NCBI GenBank assembly: GCA_014860665.1
Contig: JACZJI010000143.1
Location: 1-42,253, forward strand
From: Bacteroidales bacterium
GTDB taxonomy: Bacteria; Bacteroidota; Bacteroidia; Bacteroidales; F082
Length of the DNA: 42,253 nucleotides
Reading direction: 5' to 3'
Numbering within the stretch: position 1 is the stretch's first letter; every line of letters begins with the position of its first letter. Below are positions 15,142 to 23,273 of the stretch, one piece after another. The notes below the pieces were generated by a model, which made no database searches, was not told the DNA's origin, and saw only the letters and a list, made by a program, of their open reading frames with translations. The position numbers and the translations under genes are program-made.

Positions 15142-16818
15142 CTAGTTATTCTTTGTCCAGCTGTCGCGTAAAGGAACCGTACGATTAAAAACAAGATGTT
15201 CCGGTTTGCTATCCAGATCAACACAGAAATATCCCAAACGCTGGAACTGAAATTTATCACCTGCAACAGCATCCTTCAACGAAGGTTCGAGCTTACAATT
15301 TTGCAGCACCTTCAAGGAATCAGGATTTAAAAATTCTTTAAAGTCAACATCCTTGTGGCCTGCAGGATCTTCATCCAGGAAAAGCCGGTCATAAAGACGA
15401 ATTTCAGCATCAATAGCGTGATCCACCGAAACCCAGTGTAACGTTCCTTTTACCTTTCGTTGATCGTGGCCACCGCTTTTTGTTGCCTCATCGTAAGTGC
15501 AATAGATTTCGACAATATTTCCCTGCTCGTCTTTTTTAAAATCTTCACATTTAATAATATAAGCTCCTTTCAAACGAACTTCGCTACCAGGCCCAAGACG
15601 AAAGAATTTCTTCGGAGGATTTTCCATGAAATCTTCACGCTCAATGTAAACTTCACGAGAGAATGGAATCTTTCTTTTTCCACTTTCCGGATCTTCAGGA
15701 TTGTTTTCAATTTCCAAAACTTCAACCTTATCTTCAGGATAGTTGGTAAGAATTACTTTGATAGGATCTAAAACACCAAATACCCGGGGAGCAATCCTGT
15801 TTAGATGCTCACGAACACTGAATTCCAGCAGGCTGACGTCAATAACATTGTCGCGTTTAGCAATTCCGATACGGTCCGCAAAGTCCCGAATAGATTCAGG
15901 AGTATAACCACGGCGGCGCAATCCTGAGATGGTAGGCATCCTCGGATCATCCCAGCCTGAAACCAGATTTTTATTCACCAGTTCAAGTAATTTCCTTTTA
16001 CTCATAACCGTATAACTCAGGTTCAAACGTGCAAATTCAATCTGCCGTGGTCTGGGGCCGTCAGCCACCTGGTCAAGAAACCAATCGTAGAGCGGACGGT
16101 GAATTTCGAATTCCAAAGTACACAGTGAGTGTGTAATTCCCTCTATATAATCTGATTGTCCATGCGCATAATCGTACATGGGATAAATATTCCACTTATC
16201 TTTTGTCCTGTGATGATGGGCATGCAGTACACGATACATAATAGGATCGCGCATGTGCATGTTAGGAGAACTCATATCGACCTTTGCACGCAAAATCATG
16301 CTTCCGTCCTTTATTTCACCATTTTTCATCCGTTCGAAAAGCTCCAGATTTTCTTCCACAGGACGATTTCTGTAAGGACTTTCTGTTCCGGGGCGAGTTG
16401 GCACACCTCTTTGCTGACTGATAGTTTCCTGGGTTTGTTCATCTACATAAGCTTTCCCTTCATTTATCATCTGAACTGCCCATTCATAAAGCTGATCAAA
16501 ATAATCGGAAGCATAATACGGTTTATCGTGCCACTTAAATCCTAACCATTGGATATCTTCCTGAATGGACTCCACATATTTAGTTTCTTCTTTGGTAGGA
16601 TTGGTGTCGTCAAAACGAAGGTTGCAAAGTCCATTATATTTTTCTGCCAGACCAAAATTCAGGCAAATGGATTTTGCATGTCCTATATGGAGAAAACCAT
16701 TGGGTTCAGGTGGAAAACGGAAATGAATTTTATCCTTATGCTTTCCGTTTTTGAGGTCTTCTTCAATAATAGCCTCTATAAAGTTGAGTGACTTGATGTT
16801 GCCTTCAGCCGGTTCCAT
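15142..16818 (-). CDS. glnS: Glutaminyl-tRNA synthetase
   Basis: A 558-residue class I synthetase, close to E. coli GlnRS (554). [17 protein letters not shown] carries HIGH at 44-47, DDTNPTKEE follows, and [10 protein letters not shown] gives the KMSKS variant at 271-275, as in GlnRS. The C-terminal beta-barrel anticodon region is complete, with YEDxxR-like substrate blocks. It charges tRNA-Gln directly, so this organism need not use the GatCAB route for glutamine. A -7 element TACTTTTG lies at 16854-16847 on the minus strand, about 29 bases before the ATG. It is a single gene; the upstream neighbour AI-2E gene ends about 100 bases away. Confidence 0.96.
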   Translation of the reverse strand: MEPAEGNIKSLNFIEAIIEEDLKNGKHKDKIHFRFPPEPNGFLHIGHAKSICLNFGLAEKYNGLCNLRFDDTNPTKEETKYVESIQEDIQWLGFKWHDKPYYASDYFDQLYEWAVQMINEGKAYVDEQTQETISQQRGVPTRPGTESPYRNRPVEENLELFERMKNGEIKDGSMILRAKVDMSSPNMHMRDPIMYRVLHAHHHRTKDKWNIYPMYDYAHGQSDYIEGITHSLCTLEFEIHRPLYDWFLDQVADGPRPRQIEFARLNLSYTVMSKRKLLELVNKNLVSGWDDPRMPTISGLRRRGYTPESIRDFADRIGIAKRDNVIDVSLLEFSVREHLNRIAPRVFGVLDPIKVILTNYPEDKVEVLEIENNPEDPESGKRKIPFSREVYIEREDFMENPPKKFFRLGPGSEVRLKGAYIIKCEDFKKDEQGNIVEIYCTYDEATKSGGHDQRKVKGTLHWVSVDHAIDAEIRLYDRLFLDEDPAGHKDVDFKEFLNPDSLKVLQNCKLEPSLKDAVAGDKFQFQRLGYFCVDLDSKPEHLVFNRTVPLRDSWTKNN

Positions 16819-16920
16819 ACAAAAATTTTTATATAAAATAAGAGGGCAAAAGTACTGAGAAAAGCAATAGAATCCATCACTAGATTGATGCTAAATAAGA
16901 GGTTCCGTATTGATTTTGTG

Positions 16921-18030
16921 CTATTGTTGCCCTGAATAATCCTCTGTGCTTTCCTTGATTCGGCGCAACTCTTTTTCATTGATCAGTTTCTCCGCTTCCT
17001 CGTCGGGTCCAAGCATAGCTGCCAGCGGCTTGGTGTTTTCGTTATGTTCAAGTATGATTTTCAATGTCATGGTTAGAGGAACGGAAAGAAACATTCCTAC
17101 AACACCCAGGATATATCCCCAAACAATCAAAGAAAGGAATACGACCAGGGTCGAAAGTCCCATTCCCCTCCCCATAATTCTTGGTTCAAAGAAATATCCA
17201 ATCAGTAAATTGACGGCCAGATAACCCACCGCAACCCAAATCATGGGTATAAACCCAAGCTGTATCCATGTAAATAACATGGCCGGGATCGCTGCGATAA
17301 TTGAACCAATGTTTGGGATATAATTCAGCAAAAAGGCAATAAGTCCCCATAAAATGGCATATTCCACACCCAGAATACCGAGCCATATTCCTATCAGAAT
17401 ACCTGTCATTAAACTGACAACGGTTTTGATAACCAGATAATGTCTTACACTTTTCTCAATACGCGAAATGTTTTTCATTGTTTTTCCGGCCGAAGCAGCA
17501 CCGAAAATTTTAGATTTAAGTGAAATGCTCTTCATCTCAAGCAATACAAACAGTACGATGAAAAAGATAAGCGTTGTATTACTCATTACATTTCCTAATT
17601 GCCCAAGTGTCGATGCAGTAATATCCAGAATCTTAACCGGATCGAACATTTGCGTGAGCTTTTGAGTGGAAAAATTAAAACCTAATCTTGTAAACTCCTG
17701 ATTTGCAGAAGTAATAATACCGATTAGGCGGTTTTCGTACTTTCCAAGATGAGAAGTAAAACTGGAAACAGATCCTCCGATGATACTGCTAAGGCCAAGG
17801 ATTATCAATAAAATTCCAACCATAATAATAATCACGGAAAGTACGTGTGGAACTTTCTTTGCATCAATCCATGAAACCAGATGGGCACCAATTACACTTA
17901 TGAAAAATGCCATTAATAGCATGGTAATAATGGACTCGGCCATGATAACTCCGGCAATAATGATGATTACTGCAGCAGTAAAGATAGACGCCCTGAAAAT
18001 ACGATCGCTAATGAACAGGTGTTTTTCCAT
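16921..18030 (-). CDS. AI-2E family (PerM/YdiK-like) membrane permease
   Basis: A 369-residue protein with about eight membrane helices and the family's C-terminal segment NYIPNIGSIIAAIPAMLFTW, then LLIGYFFEPRIMGRGMGLSTLVVFLSLIVWGYILGVVGMFLSVPL. The family includes exporters of AI-2, sodium/proton antiporters and others, so substrate is not assigned. The frame opens upstream at 18105, but the first 25 residues are poor and a perfect -7 element TATATTTG lies on the minus strand at 18063-18056, inside that extension. MEKHLFISDRIF at 18030 is therefore the likely start, with a leader of about 20 bases. The acidic, basic tail (EEAEKLINEKELRRIKES) is cytoplasmic. Confidence 0.85.
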   Translation of the reverse strand: MEKHLFISDRIFRASIFTAAVIIIIAGVIMAESIITMLLMAFFISVIGAHLVSWIDAKKVPHVLSVIIIMVGILLIILGLSSIIGGSVSSFTSHLGKYENRLIGIITSANQEFTRLGFNFSTQKLTQMFDPVKILDITASTLGQLGNVMSNTTLIFFIVLFVLLEMKSISLKSKIFGAASAGKTMKNISRIEKSVRHYLVIKTVVSLMTGILIGIWLGILGVEYAILWGLIAFLLNYIPNIGSIIAAIPAMLFTWIQLGFIPMIWVAVGYLAVNLLIGYFFEPRIMGRGMGLSTLVVFLSLIVWGYILGVVGMFLSVPLTMTLKIILEHNENTKPLAAMLGPDEEAEKLINEKELRRIKESTEDYSGQQ

Positions 18031-18171
18031 AGTCGGTTGAGAAAATTTTGTTGTACAAATATACGTAATGATATGTGAAAAAGTGAGACTTGTCGGATTT
18101 ATCACTCTTTTTATCTTACCCGCATTTCTGAAACCGGAAAATAGAAAGTCTTGTGCAAAAAAATGGGATTA

Positions 18172-19053
18172 TCAATTATTACGGGTGAAATTTCCCAATA
18201 TAGATTTGATTTCACCGAGATAAGACCTCCCAAATAAATTAACATGAACAAGCAAAGGATAGAGATTACAATAATCAAGGCGTTGTTGCCACCCGGGTTG
18301 CAATGGGTAAGCCTCGTTATAAGCCTCATAAAATTGAGGATGAAAACCTCCGAAAAGCTTAGACATACCTAAATCCATCTCGCGATGCCCATAATAAACG
18401 GCAGGATCAACAAGGACAGCATCGCCCTTTTCATTAACCATAAAATTCCCACTCCATAAATCTCCGTGTAGCAAGGCCGGTGGTTCGTTTGGGAAAATTT
18501 CATTTATCCTTTCTTCAAAAAGTTCGAAAGCCTTTAAATCTTCCCTATCTATTTTTCCATTGTTAAAAGCCATTTTTATTTGTGGTTTCAAACGCTCTTC
18601 GACGAAAAACGCATCCCAGGAATCATGTTCTTTGTTGCTCTGATACAAGGAGCCGATATAATTATCATGCGAAAATCCGAATTTAGACTGACTGTGTTTG
18701 TGTAACGCGGCCAAACGCTGCCCGAAATCTTCCCAAAATTTTACTCCTTTCGAAGCTGATTCGATAAACTTCAGCACCAAAAAAGCCTGATTTCCATTCT
18801 GTCCGGAACCCATCACTTCAGGAACAGGAATCTCATCAGCATCAAAAAGGACCTTTAAACCCATAGCTTCTTTTGGGAACATTTCAGGATATATGAATGC
18901 ATCATTAATTTTTACAAAGAACAATCCAGCAGTAGTCTCCAAACGGTAAGCAAGATTAATAGAACCCCCACTCACGGCGGATGACATGAGAATTTTGACA
19001 GGTTTTCCCAGTCTGCGGACTAAAAACTCAGTGACTTTAGTTTCCCAATTCAT
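18172..19053 (-). CDS. Fructosamine kinase family protein
   Basis: A 293-residue phosphotransferase of the APH/choline-kinase fold. VSGGSINLAYRLETTAGLFFVKIN is the N-lobe with the ATP lysine in FVKIN; LLHGDLWSGNFMV carries the catalytic loop HGDLWSGN; AVLVDPAVYYGHREMDLGMSKLFGG carries the metal-binding Asp (DPA) and the family's YYGHREMDL signature. Members phosphorylate fructosamines or ribulosamines on glycated proteins and are thought to repair them. Length matches the family (about 290). It is a single gene about 60 bases before the AI-2E gene's likely promoter; no glycation-related neighbours are seen. Confidence 0.9.
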   Translation of the reverse strand: MNWETKVTEFLVRRLGKPVKILMSSAVSGGSINLAYRLETTAGLFFVKINDAFIYPEMFPKEAMGLKVLFDADEIPVPEVMGSGQNGNQAFLVLKFIESASKGVKFWEDFGQRLAALHKHSQSKFGFSHDNYIGSLYQSNKEHDSWDAFFVEERLKPQIKMAFNNGKIDREDLKAFELFEERINEIFPNEPPALLHGDLWSGNFMVNEKGDAVLVDPAVYYGHREMDLGMSKLFGGFHPQFYEAYNEAYPLQPGWQQRLDYCNLYPLLVHVNLFGRSYLGEIKSILGNFTRNN

Positions 19054-19092
19054 GACAGGGTATAAAATTAATGAAATATTTTACCGGACATA

Positions 19093-19122
19093 TTGTTATT
19101 TGAGCCCGATTGCTTAAATTTG
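19093..19122 (+). promoter_or_regulatory. Promoter of the CAU-anticodon tRNA gene
   Basis: TTG (19093-19095), a 19-base spacer and TAAATTTG (19115-19122) match the Bacteroidota promoter consensus exactly. The predicted start is about 23 bases before the mature tRNA 5' end. Confidence 0.75.
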
Positions 19123-19151
19123 CAGCCCCTTTAGCACTGGTTGCTAAGGCA

Positions 19152-19225
19152 GGGCCTATAGCTCAGTTGGTTAGAGCACCTGACTCATAATCAGGTGGTC
19201 CCAGGTTCAAGTCCTGGTGGGCCCA
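19152..19225 (+). tRNA. tRNA with anticodon CAU, probably tRNA-Ile2 (lysidine type), possibly elongator tRNA-Met
   Basis: GGGCCTA pairs with TGGGCCC, discriminator A. The D-arm is AGCTCAGTTGGTTAGAGC. The anticodon stem CCTGA/TCAGG closes the loop CTCATAA, anticodon CAU. The T-arm is CCAGG-TTCAAGT-CCTGG. It lacks the initiator-tRNA features (unpaired 1-72, three G-C pairs in the anticodon stem). The acceptor pairs C4-G69 and C5-G68 match what I recall as the pairs that lysidine synthetase TilS accepts in tRNA-Ile2, whereas E. coli tRNA-Met has U4-A69 and A5-U68. Identity is therefore inferred, not certain. CCA is not encoded. Confidence 0.9.
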
Positions 19226-19237
19226 CTTAATACACGG

Positions 19238-19272
19238 CAGTTACATAATCCATTGTAACTGCTTTTTCTTTT
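19238..19272 (+). terminator. Terminator of the CAU tRNA
   Basis: GCAGTTAC (19238-19245) pairs with GTAACTGC (19255-19262), followed by TTTTTCTTTTT. It starts 13 bases after the tRNA 3' end. Confidence 0.85.
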
Positions 19273-19490
19273 TCACACAAAAAATTCACTCATATTTCGC
19301 GATACCGTCCAACGTCCGGAATCGATGGGAAACTAATATTCATTGCTGGAATTCAATGTATAACCAATGATCGGTTTAAAAAAACTGACACAGAATTTTG
19401 AACACTTCTGGAGGAGTTTCTTAAATCAAAAGGGCTGAACTCAGAAAGCCGAAAAGTCAAAGGTCCGGAACCCAAACCTTCAGCAAGACC

Positions 19491-19546
19491 CGTCATTGCG
19501 GGGAGGTAACCGACTGCCTGTCCCGATCTATCAGGAAAGCAATCTC
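19491..19546. repeat. REP-like 'CGTCATTGCG ... GCAATCTC' element
   Basis: CGTCATTGCG (19491-19500) and GCAATCTC (19539-19546) bracket a G/C-richer centre, and ATTGC (19495-19499) can pair with GCAAT (19539-19543). From memory this is the layout of a short extragenic palindromic element found in many bacterial genomes, including Bacteroidota. The middle (GGGAGGTAACCGACTGCCTG) departs from the usual form, so this is probably a worn copy. Confidence 0.5.
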
Positions 19547-19719
19547 TTTTTTCCCATATCATCTCGTTTAAAATGGTTCAATGCTATGCGTTCAACATTG
19601 TTCAGAGTTGGATGTCCCGGAATTCCTTTGTTTTACTACTATTATTCATTGGAAATCAATAACCTATTCGTTTAAAAATATTTTATCCGCTGAAGACAAG
19701 GCACTTATACTACCCACCT

Positions 19720-19807
19720 CCGACACATGTCCGACATAGGTCCGACACAAGTCCGACGACGGTCAGAGATGAGTCGGAGGTAGGTGGGAGTTAGGTGGGA
19801 GTTAGGT
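19720..19807. repeat. Array of eight 11-base units with a C-rich to G-rich switch
   Basis: From 19720 the sequence divides without gaps into CCGACACATGT, CCGACATAGGT, CCGACACAAGT, CCGACGACGGT, CAGAGATGAGT, CGGAGGTAGGT, GGGAGTTAGGT and GGGAGTTAGGT, so GT recurs every 11 bases. The first four units start CCGAC, the last three are G-rich. CCTCCGAC (19717-19724) is the exact reverse complement of GTCGGAGG (19773-19780), so the halves can also fold back. Weaker 11-base units continue to about 19829. There are no coding signs: the frame shifts every unit. Confidence 0.8.
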
Positions 19808-20220
19808 GGGAGGAAAGAGGGAGCTGGGACAGGAGAAAGACCAATGGGGAACGTAACAGTAAAAGGTTAAAATCCGGAAAAGTCAACGAGTCTAAAAGTC
19901 CAAAGACCGAAGGGTCTAATAATCAGTAGAAAGTGATACCTCATTCGTGGAAACGCATGTAATCCATGGACAGAAAAAATCCTCAGAAATAATGTCGAAC
20001 AAGAATTACCAATTTAAGATTTAAGAAGATGGAGGCGAGCTCCTCCCATTTTTAGGACCACTCTAAAGTAGAGAATTCGGGGTGTTGAGGTCATAAGAAC
20101 AAGTTTGTTCTGTTGACCGAAGGGAAACATCCCGCGGCAGGTACCCATAGCCGGAGCAATACACCATTTTGTCCGGCACAGGTTCGGGCAGGCTATCCAC
20201 ACACCCCCACAGGAGAAATA
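19808..20220. other. Gene-free region made of degenerate intergenic repeats
   Basis: No coding region is supported between the 11-base array and the proS terminator. At 19869-19920 the text cycles through AAAAGTC, AGTC, AAAAGTCC and GGTCT, an 'AAGTC'-rich type common in Bacteroidota intergenic DNA as I recall. At 20000-20030 it passes through TTTAAGATTTAAGAAG. From about 20035 to 20215 the base composition becomes much richer in G+C (CATCCCGCGGCAGG, GCCGGAGCAATACACC), unlike its flanks, which suggests an inserted or dispersed repeat; its identity is unknown to me. Confidence 0.4.
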
Positions 20221-20261
20221 AAAAAACCATCTGCATTATTGATATACAGATGGTTTTTTTT
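20221..20261 (-). terminator. Terminator of proS
   Basis: AAAAAACCATCTG (20221-20233) pairs perfectly with CAGATGGTTTTTT (20247-20259), with a 13-base loop and A/T runs on both sides. On the minus strand it lies 18 bases after the proS stop codon. Confidence 0.88.
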
Positions 20262-20278
20262 AAAAGTTCCAGCCGTTT

Positions 20279-21748
20279 CTAATAGGCTTTGGCAAATACC
20301 ACCCTGCCCTGTGAAGGATTTCCGGTGTATATACATTTTCCTGCCTCCTTATCCTGATTCAAGGGAATCAGGCGGATAGTGGCCTTGGTTTCATCTTTTA
20401 TTTTCTGCTCAGTTTCGGATGATCCATCCCAGTGAGCAAGAACAAATCCTCCCTTTTCAATCTGATTTTTAAAATCTTCCCATGTATCCACCGTAAAAGT
20501 ATTATTCTCTCTGAAATCTAATGCTTTTTGATAAATATTCTTTTGGATCTGATTCAAGAGGTTCTCTACCTTTTCGGCAATATTTTCAATACGCAAAACT
20601 TCTTTTTCCAATGTGTCTCTTCTGGCAACCTCTACGGTTCCATTTTGCAAGTCGCGCGGGCCTATAGCCAATCGAACCGGAACCCCTTTTAACTCCCAGT
20701 CTGCGAATTTGAAGCCTGGTTTAAAAGTGTCACGATCGTCATATTTTACTGAAATACCTGCTTTTCTTAACTCTTTGGTAATTTTTTCCACCTGGGCAGA
20801 TATTTCCTTAAGTTCCTCTTCCTTTTTATATATAGGTACGATCACAACCTGGATCGGGGCCAGTTTCGGAGGCAGCACCAGACCATTATCGTCGGAGTGG
20901 GCCATAATTAATGCCCCAATCAATCGGGTTGAAACCCCCCAGGATGTAGCCCATACATATTCTAACTGATTTTCTTTGTTCAGGAATTTCACATCAAACG
21001 CTTTGGCAAAATTTTGCCCGAGGAAGTGAGAAGTCCCGGCCTGCAAAGCCTTTCCATCCTGCATCAGGGCTTCGATACAATAAGTTTCTACAGCGCCTGC
21101 AAACCGTTCGTTGGGCGACTTCAAACCTTTTAAAACCGGCACTCCCATATAGTTTTCTGCAAAATCGGCATACACATCCAGAATGGTTTCTGCTTCCTTT
21201 ACAGCTTCTATTTGTGTTGCATGAGCCGTGTGTCCCTCCTGCCATAGAAATTCGGAAGTTCTCAAAAACAAACGTGTCCTCATTTCCCACCGCACCACAT
21301 TGGCCCACTGATTAATAAGCAGTGGCAAATCCCGGTAGGACTGAATCCAGTTTTTATAAGTATCCCAGATGATGGTTTCTGAAGTAGGGCGAACAATTAA
21401 CTCTTCTTCCAGTTTTGCTTCAGGGTCAACCATTACGCCACCTTTTCCATCACTTTTTAACCGGTAATGCGTTACTACGGCACATTCTTTGGCAAATCCT
21501 TCCACATGGCTGGCTTCCTTACTAAAAAAAGATTTTGGGATGAACAACGGGAAATAGGCATTCTCATGTCCTGTCTCTTTAAATTTGTCATCTAAAACCC
21601 TCTGCATCTTTTCCCAAAGTGCATATCCATAAGGCTTGATCACCATCGAACCTCTAACAGCTGAATTCTCAGCGAGATTGGCCTCCATCACCAATTCGTT
21701 GTACCATTGAGAATAATTTTCGCTCCTGCTTGTAAGTTTTTTTGCCAT
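20279..21748 (-). CDS. proS: Prolyl-tRNA synthetase, archaeal/eukaryote-type
   Basis: A 489-residue class II synthetase. Length and blocks mark the short archaeal-type ProRS (no editing insert): [21 protein letters not shown] is motif 1, [13 protein letters not shown] precedes motif 2, [24 protein letters not shown] is motif 2 and its loop, and [23 protein letters not shown] motif 3 is present. It charges tRNA-Pro in the cytoplasm. The frame opens upstream to 21841, but a full promoter (TTG-N19-TATTTTTG at 21820-21791) lies inside the extension, and [20 protein letters not shown] at 21748 is the family N-terminus. It is divergent from the lipoprotein gene. Confidence 0.96.
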   Translation of the reverse strand: MAKKLTSRSENYSQWYNELVMEANLAENSAVRGSMVIKPYGYALWEKMQRVLDDKFKETGHENAYFPLFIPKSFFSKEASHVEGFAKECAVVTHYRLKSDGKGGVMVDPEAKLEEELIVRPTSETIIWDTYKNWIQSYRDLPLLINQWANVVRWEMRTRLFLRTSEFLWQEGHTAHATQIEAVKEAETILDVYADFAENYMGVPVLKGLKSPNERFAGAVETYCIEALMQDGKALQAGTSHFLGQNFAKAFDVKFLNKENQLEYVWATSWGVSTRLIGALIMAHSDDNGLVLPPKLAPIQVVIVPIYKKEEELKEISAQVEKITKELRKAGISVKYDDRDTFKPGFKFADWELKGVPVRLAIGPRDLQNGTVEVARRDTLEKEVLRIENIAEKVENLLNQIQKNIYQKALDFRENNTFTVDTWEDFKNQIEKGGFVLAHWDGSSETEQKIKDETKATIRLIPLNQDKEAGKCIYTGNPSQGRVVFAKAY

Positions 21749-21790
21749 TTTTGAATTTTGGTATAGTCTTTGCAACTTATTAATCAACGG

Positions 21791-21820
21791 CAAAAATAAA
21801 CAATGTTTATAGACGCACAA
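21791..21820 (-). promoter_or_regulatory. Promoter of proS
   Basis: On the minus strand TTG (21820-21818), a 19-base spacer and TATTTTTG (21798-21791) match the Bacteroidota consensus. The leader would be about 35 bases. Its position decides the proS start at 21748 rather than 21841. Confidence 0.75.
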
Positions 21821-21825
21821 TAAAT

Positions 21826-23232
21826 ATGACCATGAAGACAATAAAACAGTTTCTTTTAGCTATTACAGTTGTGAGCCTTTTCTTTATAACCGGATGTACA
21901 ACGATGCAAAACGTTCCGTACGATGACGTTTACTATTCGACCACCAAAGGTGCATCACAGGATGTGTCAGCCCTGCAAAACCAGGCAACTGTTACCACTG
22001 CACCGGCAAGATATGAGGCAGGCACAGTGGAAGCGGTAAACACATCAGGACAAAATATATCATCGGTTAATCCTAAAGAAGAAGGTTATACAATTGATAC
22101 GCTTCGCACCGATACCATTAAAACCAGTAATGTTGATTCTGTTGTTTACAGTAAAATCGATACCGGCTTAGGATTTAACAGCACCTCATTTGGTACAGGA
22201 GTCAGCAGTTGGTCCTTTGGAGGTTATGCCGGATTATTTGGTTATAACTCTTTTGCTTATGATCCATTCTGGTATGGCTACAGTTTCCCGTATTCATATT
22301 ATCCTTACTACAATAACTGGTATCCATATTATGGTTATGGTGGTTGGTCGCTGTATAGTTTTAATTTAGGATATCCTTACTGGGGCGGGATTGGATTTGG
22401 TTACCCGTATTACGGATATAATCCGTATTATGGTTATAATTATCCTTACTATTATGGAAACTACACTCCTTTCTATAACAGATCTTACAGGTACGGACAT
22501 CGCAGTGCAGCACTGAGTGGTTCATACATACCATTCGGTGGAGGAGCCATTCCTATGGCTGGAACAAAATCCTCAAGAGCTGAAGTAGTTAAACCTTCGG
22601 GAATCAGGCCATCCGCAGTTTCTGAAAAAGGAACAACAGCAGCTTTTACGAGACCTGTAGGTTCAATGAGATATCAAAAGGCTCTTGAAAATGCAAAATC
22701 AACCAGAGTAGAAGCTAATGGAAATATGCTTCAGAAGCCTCCGGTTTACAGAGGAACCAATGCTGCAGACCGTGCGCTTCAATATCAAAGGCCTGCATAC
22801 AGGCAGCCGGTAAACATGTCTGTACCTCGCTATCAAAAGCCAAAGCAATATCAAAGTCTTGATACAAGACAACCGAGAAGTAGTAATGAATATTTCAGAC
22901 CACAGCCACAAACAATAATCAATGGGAAGGCAACCAGGGTAAATACTTTCAGAGAACCACAAAGGTTTAATGTTTACAGGCCAGCCAATACACGGTCGTA
23001 CAATTATAGCAGACCGGTATACAGAAACTCATGGATTAGAACAACAAAGTCAACACCGGTACGTGAATATTCTCCAAATCAGAGATTTTATTCATCACCA
23101 ACCTTTAACAATAATAATAATAATAACACAAACAGGACTTACACTCCACCTGTCCGTATTTCGACCGGAAGTGGTAGTAGCGGTGGTGGTAGCCGTGGCG
23201 GTGACGGCGGCGGTGGAAATATCAGAAGATAA
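21826..23232 (+). CDS. Tyrosine/glycine-rich, low-complexity lipoprotein; function unknown
   Basis: A 468-residue protein with a lipoprotein signal peptide: [21 protein letters not shown], lipobox ITGC with Cys24. Residues about 130-215 are extremely rich in Tyr, Gly, Pro, Trp and Asn, with repeated [24 protein letters not shown] runs. The C-terminal half is basic and rich in Arg, Gln, Pro and Tyr ([20 protein letters not shown]), then a poly-Asn run and a Gly/Ser tail ending GGGGNIRR. No enzyme domain is seen. It is probably anchored in the outer membrane or periplasm. Met3 (21832) is an equally possible start. It lies 41 bases before the OmpP1-like gene and may be its partner; that is inference from position. 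Confidence 0.85.
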   Translation: MTMKTIKQFLLAITVVSLFFITGCTTMQNVPYDDVYYSTTKGASQDVSALQNQATVTTAPARYEAGTVEAVNTSGQNISSVNPKEEGYTIDTLRTDTIKTSNVDSVVYSKIDTGLGFNSTSFGTGVSSWSFGGYAGLFGYNSFAYDPFWYGYSFPYSYYPYYNNWYPYYGYGGWSLYSFNLGYPYWGGIGFGYPYYGYNPYYGYNYPYYYGNYTPFYNRSYRYGHRSAALSGSYIPFGGGAIPMAGTKSSRAEVVKPSGIRPSAVSEKGTTAAFTRPVGSMRYQKALENAKSTRVEANGNMLQKPPVYRGTNAADRALQYQRPAYRQPVNMSVPRYQKPKQYQSLDTRQPRSSNEYFRPQPQTIINGKATRVNTFREPQRFNVYRPANTRSYNYSRPVYRNSWIRTTKSTPVREYSPNQRFYSSPTFNNNNNNNTNRTYTPPVRISTGSGSSGGGSRGGDGGGGNIRR

Positions 23233-23273
23233 ACCGACCATTAATTTAAGTTCTTTAATTAATTTCAATTATC

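Noticed and set aside
16946..17224. Plus-strand frames opposite the AI-2E permease, proS, sucA and sucB genes (up to 263 codons at 37004-37795)
   Set aside because: All lie antisense to genes with clear family motifs, and show the Phe/His/Ser bias of shadow translation.
19353..19562. Open frame of 69 codons on the minus strand, overlapping the REP-like element
   Set aside because: The translation is low-complexity and comes from repeat text. No start signal or promoter is seen.
19720..19807. CRISPR array
   Set aside because: The units are only 11 bases, contiguous and without spacers; no cas genes are present.
20014..20202. Open frame of 62 codons on the minus strand in the G+C-richer segment
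   Set aside because: No family features, and such frames arise easily in repeats of this type. It is recorded as a finding about the DNA segment instead.
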